From: Pyrenopolyporus hunteri
Lineage: Eukaryota > Ascomycota > Sordariomycetes > Xylariales > Hypoxylaceae
Length of the DNA: 64,000 bases
Direction: 5' to 3'
Assembly (NCBI GenBank): GCA_902806595.1
Contig: CADCXC010000004.1
Location: 3,162,001-3,226,000, forward strand
Shown here: positions 58,432-64,000 of the stretch, one piece after another
How the letters are laid out: every line of letters begins with the position of its first letter
Numbering within the stretch: position 1 is the first letter of the stretch
Position numbers and translations under genes: made by a program
Notes under the pieces: model-generated
Seen by the model: only the letters and a program-made list of their open reading frames with translations
The model's database searches: none
What the model was told of the DNA's origin: nothing

Positions 58432-59849
58432 GAAGGCTGGTGACGTGGGCGTCGAGTGAATGAGTCGGGGTGGGATTAATATGTAACGAACGGGATGGAG
58501 CCGGGCACGTGGATTGAGCTAGCTGGTCGGGTTGTATGATTATATATATAGGTAGTTAAGTAGGCGTATATAATTGTATATAATTATACCTAGGCAGGAT
58601 GGTGGACGTTTGAGATGGAACCTGAGATGGCACTTGAGATGGCTTGAGATGGCACTTGAAAGCTGCGGGGTTTCTGGGCGTAGGAGGGGTAACTCGCTCC
58701 TATTCTTATCTGAGCTTGTCCGGCTCTAGCGGACGGAGAGAAGCAATTCGCGAGTGTCTCGTGATTCGTAAATGCGTATCTGCGCGCGTGTGTAGGTGCG
58801 TGAACGTAAAGAGAGGTTGTCCGTCCTCTTACGATCCGACAAAAAATATATAGTCTTCCCTCTCCCTCTCTCTCTATATATACATTTATGTAGGTACCTA
58901 GGTAGTCGAATAGGTCTAACATTGGGCCGAAACGGTGTGGCTGTCAGCAATACCTTCAGGTGTCACTACAAATGCTTCTCTTCCCTACCCGTTATTGATG
59001 TATAATAATTGGAGATTAGTAAGATACCCCCGATCACAGTGCTACGGGAACTGTTGTAAGAGGCGTTTGATCTCACGTAAGAAGCCACTATATTATTATC
59101 CACCCCCAAGTTTATGGTAAGCTACGTTATAGAGGTATGAGGCCTCTCTAGACATCTTAAAATGGAGAAAAATCAATGATGTAATTTAGAAAGTTGAAGT
59201 CGTTAAATAAAAAGCAGCGGTTAAAGAGGTACATATTGAATAAGTAGGTAGGTAATTACCTGTGTATTTAATTGGTCATATAAGCTTAAAGCGGCGTTCC
59301 ACTATTGATGGGAGTTGGACCTGAATCTTAAGGAATATAGTAGGTGGTACAATGCATATTAGGGTAAATCAGGTACCTATACCCATGTACTATACAAACA
59401 GGTTTAGGTAGTTAGGTCGGTAGGTAGGTACCTAAGGTAGGCAAGGCCAAGGTACGGAAAAGAAAAAGAAAAAGGAAAAATAAAAAAATAAAAAAATAAA
59501 AGACGAAAAGAAACGAAAGGAGGAGGGCGAGAAAACAGGGCAAACAACGTCCCACAAGCACGCTATCTTCCCTATTATGGTAAACTACCTACCTATCTAC
59601 CTACCTATAATACAACCTCTCTTCTTCGATGACCCGCGAAATGTCGGTATCGGTATGCTAACTCGGTGGAATCCGTCCGCTTAAGGTCGACTACGGAGTG
59701 AGCGCCGCCACCGGCGTCGGTAGCCATGTAAGCCAATTGCTGAGGACCATCGGGAACTGGAGCAGGCCCAGGTAAAGACGGACAATCCGCGATATCCCGC
59801 CTGAACGTCACTAATACATTGTTTTGTCCAAAGTGGCCATGGTCTCTAC
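58432..59849. other. Divergent intergenic region
   Basis: 1.4 kb between the pyroglutamyl-peptidase start and the start of the small membrane protein gene. It holds GAGATGGCACTTGAGATGG-type short repeats (58610-58660), CTCTCTCT/TATATATA (58860-58885), TAGGTACC palindromes (58888-58905, 59400-59445, 59583-59610) and an A-rich AAAAATA repeat (59455-59515). No gene supported. Confidence 0.55.
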
Positions 59850-60492
59850 ATGTTCCGTTCCATGTTCGTGGCCTCCTCGACAGCGGTTTGTGCACCCCTT
59901 TTCTCCATCCCTATTCCTCTCCCTTTTCCCCCTTTACCCCTTTACCCCTTTTCCTTCCTAACCTTTCCCTCTCACCCCAACTTATACACCCATCCGAGTC
60001 TTAACATAAATATACCAATATACCCACTCACCTACTACTTCATCTACCTACCTAGGTTCTCGCTTACAATTATACATGTATATATAGGCGCTCGTCGGTC
60101 TAGCTTCCGCGGCCGCGGCCGGCATAGTCACCGGCAGCGGAAGCCTAGGCTTCCTCCTAGGCTCGTGCGTGGGGTTTGTCGGCGGCTCGCTACACTACTA
60201 CCGCATGTGCCTCGCGCAAGCGCTGTCGTCGCTCGACGAGCACCCGAGTCTCATGCAACTGCACCTGGCCTACAACTTCCCCTGGCAAGGCTACCAGCGC
60301 CTGGGCAGGGACCAGCTGCGCTCCGAACAGTGGGCGGGGACCTCGTTCGCCCGCCAAGGCAACCTGATCGCCGCCTGGCTGAGCGCATCCGACGCTCTCG
60401 ACGAGATCCACGATCGGAAGACTGCCCTGATCCTTGAGGCTATCATCAAGCGGGAGGCGGCTAAAAGCCTACTCGAGGAGAAGGAGGAGTGA
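59850..60492 (+). CDS. Small glycine-rich membrane protein, unknown (146 aa)
   Basis: Two exons, 59850-59885 and 60088-60492, with a 202-nt intron (GTTTGT donor, ATATAG acceptor). The 12-residue first exon MFRSMFVASSTA runs on into ALVGLASAAAAGIVTGSG, SLGFLLGSCVGFVGGSLHYY. Residues 9-48 are thus hydrophobic with repeated small residues, like a glycine-zipper membrane hairpin. The rest is soluble and helical: LAQALSSLDEHPSLMQLHLA, FPWQGYQRLGRD, SFARQGNLIAAWLSASDAL, ending in a charged KSLLEEKEE. The start choice is supported by clean splicing and the natural continuation of the hydrophobic segment. A mitochondrial or ER membrane location is possible. I do not recognise the family. Confidence 0.72.
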
Positions 60493-60755
60493 CTTGGGTA
60501 AACCGTTATGTACCTACCTACCTATATAAATAGGAAGTATAAGAATCCTCCAACCAATATCGTGCTTTTCTTTCGGTCTTTCTTTCTTTTATAATGTCGA
60601 CCAACATCTCGCGACTTACTTGGGCTATTTTACAACCGAGAGAAATTCAGGAGCACTCCCTTTATGAAGGATCATCTTCTCATGTGTACCTAGTTAGGTA
60701 ATTATGTTATATTCCGGAACGCATCGTCCTTTTGCAAAAGCCCCCCCCCTCCTTA
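60493..60755. other. Short convergent 3' region
   Basis: 263 nt between facing stop codons, with a CTTTCTTTCTTT patch and a C9 run near 60741-60749. Nothing else. Confidence 0.6.
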
Positions 60756-62830
60756 CTAAGTAAGTATTTCTAGTTCGCCCGCGTCATCGTATCCAACTCT
60801 ACCCTCGTTAACCGCACTATGTAGGTCTTCCGGGAGGACGTCTCTCTCGCCTGTTTTTGGATTCCATACAAAGCCTTCTTGCATCCAGAGCCACTACAAC
60901 AGAAAGAGTTAGCTAATGATTCCTCATCGTTACTCCAAAAACAACATATTTAGTCAAAACCCTCTAGACTCGCTGATAGTTATTGTCTATTGGAAAGCTT
61001 TGCCGCCCGAGATAGGCGAGGATAGGGGGAAGAAGAGGACTTGAGTGTTACATACCCTGAGATAGGCACGAAGCTCCTTGTCCTCGGGCAATACTCGCAT
61101 CCACTCGGGTTGGAATTCTCCTTCGCGTCCCTTGCCTCTCCAGTCCTCCGCGCGACCGAGAAGGACGTCCCTGCAAAATATCCTCCAGCTGTCGATGGCA
61201 TATCGGCCCTGCGTCATGTGGCCGATCTCCCAAGCCGACGATCTGGCGTCGCCGTGGGTCAATACTTCTCCCATCCGGACGTCGGCCTCCTTGTCCGGCC
61301 CAGGGTAGTTCTTCACGCCGTAACGTACGCCCGCTTGGGGCGGGTTCTCTACCCATAGACGGGCGTATTTCTGAATTGCAGCAGCTCGAACTACCGAAAG
61401 GCCGAGGTGTTTGATCATTGCCACTATATCGGCTGCATCTGCATCTGCTAAGTGCTTGGGCGTCGGGTACTTTCTCGTAAGCTCTCGAAATACGGGGATT
61501 GCTTGTTTCCCCTTTACTCGTATTAGAAAGGTCACTGCTACGAGTAAGCGAAACGGCTCCGCTGCAAGTTCCTCTTGAATCAAGCCGAACTTCGGGGCGT
61601 CCAGGCGTGCAAACGGTATGCAAGAGATCATCCCTCGGGAAGACCGGAAGTCCTTTACCTTGGGGAGGCTGTGCGTATCCGACGTGTTAAAGTAAGGAGA
61701 CTTCGCCTTACGTTTTGGCGTCGGCCTCGAGACTTGTGGCTGTGGATGCGAGCCATCTTTTTCGGGCGGTTTTACTCTCTGGGTTTCTCGGCTAACGTTT
61801 CCAACTGATGCTCCTGAGGTTAACCCGGCTGTCTTCGATATGGCGTTCGTCTCTTTCGATGGCTTCCCTACTTCAGTATCTCCGGAGATCTGCAGCGGTG
61901 GGCTGTTGCACAGGATACTCGAATCTGAGTCACTCACAGACTCCCGGCCATCTGTGAGCGACGATATTTTAAAGGGACACCGGCGTTCTTGGGAAGAGTA
62001 GGAAGATTAAGCTCGTCGGCGTCGTTGTGAGAATGCTGCGGTGTAGAGACGTTATCTTGGTTTTGATGGGCTTGGCTCGCTCTAAGAGGAATTTGGCTTT
62101 CAACTAGAACGTGGCGGGCGGTAGGTTCCAGCCGACGGGAATCATTGGCTTTCCCATCCGCCTTCCTCTTCCTCTTCTTCTTCTTCTTCTTCTTCTTCTT
62201 CTTCTCCTCGTTCCTCTTTACCCTCTTATGAGACTTCCCCTTCTTCAATCGCTCTTCGTCCTCCGTAGTTTGATCCACTTGCTCATTGGAAGGATTCGCG
62301 TCAGGCGCAGTCCAGAACGGCGACTTCTCATCCTTTCCGCGCTTCTTCGGAAGTATACCTAGGCTCGTACGCCCTTGAGATGCACCTCTCTTTCTCTTCT
62401 TCCTTGTCTGCACCGGGGCTACGCCCAATTGGACGTTTCGTGCCTCTGGTAGGGCATCTTCGTCCCCATTGGGTTGCTTCATTGTCTGTCCCTCAGTATT
62501 CCCGGCTGAAGGGCCAGGGGGCGGGGAAAGGATTTTGGAGAGGAAGGTGAGGATGTCTTGTCCATCAAGGGGTTCGTCGAAGGAAGCCTTCTCTCTCATT
62601 GCGCTCGCACAGCAGAGCATCTGGTGCCACTCCTCGACGCCGCGAAGCAAACTAAGGTGAACGAAGTGCTTAATATCCTCACTGGGCCCCCAACCATTTA
62701 CAATAATATGTCCTAGGTACCATTGTTCGAATTCGTCGGTAGTATCAAAGCCGAACAGGTAGTCGAATGGCAGTGGGTCGCGGGCTTCGCTGTTAGCCTT
62801 GGCTAGATAATCCCGCTGCATTCGATCCAT
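60756..62830 (-). CDS. MBD4-like HhH-GPD DNA glycosylase with long lysine-rich N-terminus
   Basis: The C-terminal part is a helix-hairpin-helix DNA glycosylase like the catalytic domain of MBD4, which removes T or U from mismatches at deaminated cytosines. Certain exons are about 61791-61056 and 60893-60756, joined by a 162-nt intron (GTATGT donor) that makes LRAYLRWLWMQEGFVWNP. Landmarks are FGLIQEELAAEPFRLLVAVT, the hairpin HLGLSVVRAAAIQKYARLW and the GHMTQGRYAIDSWRIFCRD stretch with the catalytic Asp. A SPYF motif precedes the domain. Upstream, 62830-61938 encodes 297 residues with an ATG start and an uninterrupted lysine run (KRNEEKKKKKK). That ORF ends exactly in a GTGAGT donor. I join it to an acceptor at 61792 (146-nt intron, 588 aa total); this junction is the weak point. 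A separate upstream gene is the alternative. Confidence 0.8.
62170..62206. repeat. CTT/TTC microsatellite encoding a poly-lysine run
   Basis: About ten TTC/CTT units within the N-terminal coding part of the glycosylase gene give an unbroken lysine run on the minus strand. Confidence 0.9.
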
Positions 62831-62852
62831 TTTGCTGACGAGGACGCTCCTA

Positions 62853-62879
62853 CGAGTTCGAGTTCGAGTTCGAGTTCGT
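62853..62879. repeat. Four tandem GAGTTC units
   Basis: A perfect hexanucleotide array 23-49 nt upstream of the glycosylase ATG, in its presumed 5' leader. Confidence 0.9.
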
Positions 62880-63239
62880 AAGAAGTGTTTCTGACGAGAT
62901 TAGAGACGGAGTATCACAACGAAGGAGGTAGCAGTGGGAGGCAGATAGTTGGGATAAACTAGGCCCGTACGCATAAGTGGTAGGTACCTACAGAAGTAGG
63001 CACCTCCGTAAGGCGCCCGAGACTATTAGTTTCGATTTGCGTCTCCTTCGGCGAGATTGCTGATGAAGAAATCAGCTCGGTGGTGGGTTTTGTTTTGTGT
63101 TTTGTGTTTTTTTATTTATTTATTTATTTTTTGGCTCCTTGCTTTAAAAAACATCGTGGTTTGGCTGGAAAGTCGTCGTGATTACCGACCTATGTATAAA
63201 GTTTAGTTACCGTATCTAGAAGTTGGAAGGCAAAGCAAA

Positions 63240-63340
63240 GGGCAAGGTACCTACTAGGTATATAATCGGACCCTTTAACGTCTTCCATGTTATACTTACC
63301 TACCTACCTACCTAGGTACCTACCTACCTGGGTGACTGGT
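63240..63340. repeat. CTACCTAGGTACC palindromic cluster
   Basis: Tandem TACC units pass into CCTAGGTACCTACC, another member of the intergenic palindrome family. Confidence 0.8.
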
Positions 63341-64000
63341 AGGTGGTAGACATTATTCCTATTATTTCAATCTACAGCGTTTGTTAGTGCTGTGAACGTG
63401 CTCTATGGACAGGCAGGTAGGTACAATATATGTAGGTAGCCTATGTAGCCTGGAACCAAGTACAGTGGTACGGGTACGTCGAATGAAAAGCACTGGATAA
63501 CTTGATTGATGTGGCTGAACTCCCCGACAATCCTTCCCCTCTCCAATCTCCCGCCCTTTTCGGAGGGGCCTTTAGGTAGTGTCTGCTATAGCTTGCATAC
63601 ACGTTCTACCTATATACTGTATCTACCTACCTAGGTAGGTATCTATACACCTCTTACACCTAGGCAGGTAGGTAAACAGGCACGTGTAGGTACTAAGGTA
63701 GCCGGTTCACTTGAAGATTCCGAAATCAACTAGAAATATCTAGGCTTCCTCGGCAGAGAGGAATTCGTCGTTAGAAGGTATCCGATATACCTATGTAGTG
63801 GCAAAAGCATGCAACTGTGAATTCATCGGCGGTTTGGAAAAAAAAAAATAGATTCATCGTAGGAATCCGTTATCAAGTCGCCCACGTACTTCAAGTAAAC
63901 TTTCTGAGAAGGTCTAAAATTTAGGAACTTGATATACACTCTAGAGCCGCGACTCAGGATTACTCCGACCCCTTGCAGCCTCGCCTCGTTTCCTTCTTCT

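Larger units (their letters stand above)
62831..64000. other. Intergenic region upstream of the glycosylase gene
   Basis: It holds four GAGTTC units (62853-62879), a TTTTGTGTTTTG/TTTATTTA stretch (63086-63130) and two TAGGTACC clusters (63240-63340, 63600-63700). No gene supported to the window end. Confidence 0.55.

Noticed and set aside
1..64000. tRNA, rRNA, CRISPR array, intact transposon or long terminal repeats
   Set aside because: I scanned by eye for tRNA B-box words, regular spacer-repeat arrays, transposase and reverse-transcriptase motifs and long flanking repeats, and found none that held up. A covariance-model and repeat search would be decisive.

Overview
The window is nuclear DNA of a filamentous ascomycete. 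The genes carry short spliceosomal introns of mostly 50-75 nt, with GTATGT/GTGAGT/GTAAGT donors, CTAAC/CTAAT-like branch sites and YAG acceptors. Gene content (a B-type cyclin of the NimE/Cdc13 type, a CCH1 calcium channel, a Zn2Cys6 regulator, a fungal mL53 and an Rtg2-like protein) points to Pezizomycotina, most likely Sordariomycetes. The species cannot be fixed from sequence alone. All exon coordinates below were derived by hand from frame continuity and splice signals.

Layout, left to right. 1-0.9 kb: 3' part of a B-type cyclin (+), cut by the window edge. 3.7-6.6 kb: two tandem paralogous, disordered, family-unknown proteins (-), each with the same distinctive upstream block, so both gene and promoter were duplicated. 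6.6-8.5 kb: ferroportin-like iron exporter (-). 9.5-9.8 kb: small protein (-). 12.8-19.3 kb: CCH1 four-repeat calcium channel (-), diverging from a DDT-WHIM-PHD chromatin protein (+, 21.1-23.9 kb). 23.9-29.3 kb: 5.5 kb without a supportable gene, upstream of an HMG-box regulator (+, 29.3-31.4 kb). 32.4-36.5 kb: SEC20 (-), mitochondrial ribosomal protein mL53 (+) and inorganic pyrophosphatase (-). 39.6-44.0 kb: Zn2Cys6 regulator (+) and an Rtg2/Ppx-GppA-type protein (-), convergent. 48.2-50.0 kb: unknown protein with a Myb/SANT-like segment (+). 51.3-52.3 kb: BTB protein (-). 54.5-55.8 kb: class III Old Yellow Enzyme (+). 57.5-58.4 kb: pyroglutamyl-peptidase I (-). 59.85-60.5 kb: small glycine-rich membrane protein (+). 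60.8-62.8 kb: MBD4-like HhH-GPD DNA glycosylase (-).

There is no sign of an operon, biosynthetic cluster, intact transposon or CRISPR array. The genes look like housekeeping and regulatory genes separated by long intergenic regions. Those regions are peppered with a TAGG/CCTA-based palindromic repeat (core TAGGTACCTA) that I did not see inside any supported exon. The most unusual elements are the tandem unknown paralog pair with duplicated promoters, the palindromic repeat family (including a perfect 23-bp inverted repeat at 24.4 kb), and a possible 150-residue mitochondrial-type extension on the pyrophosphatase.
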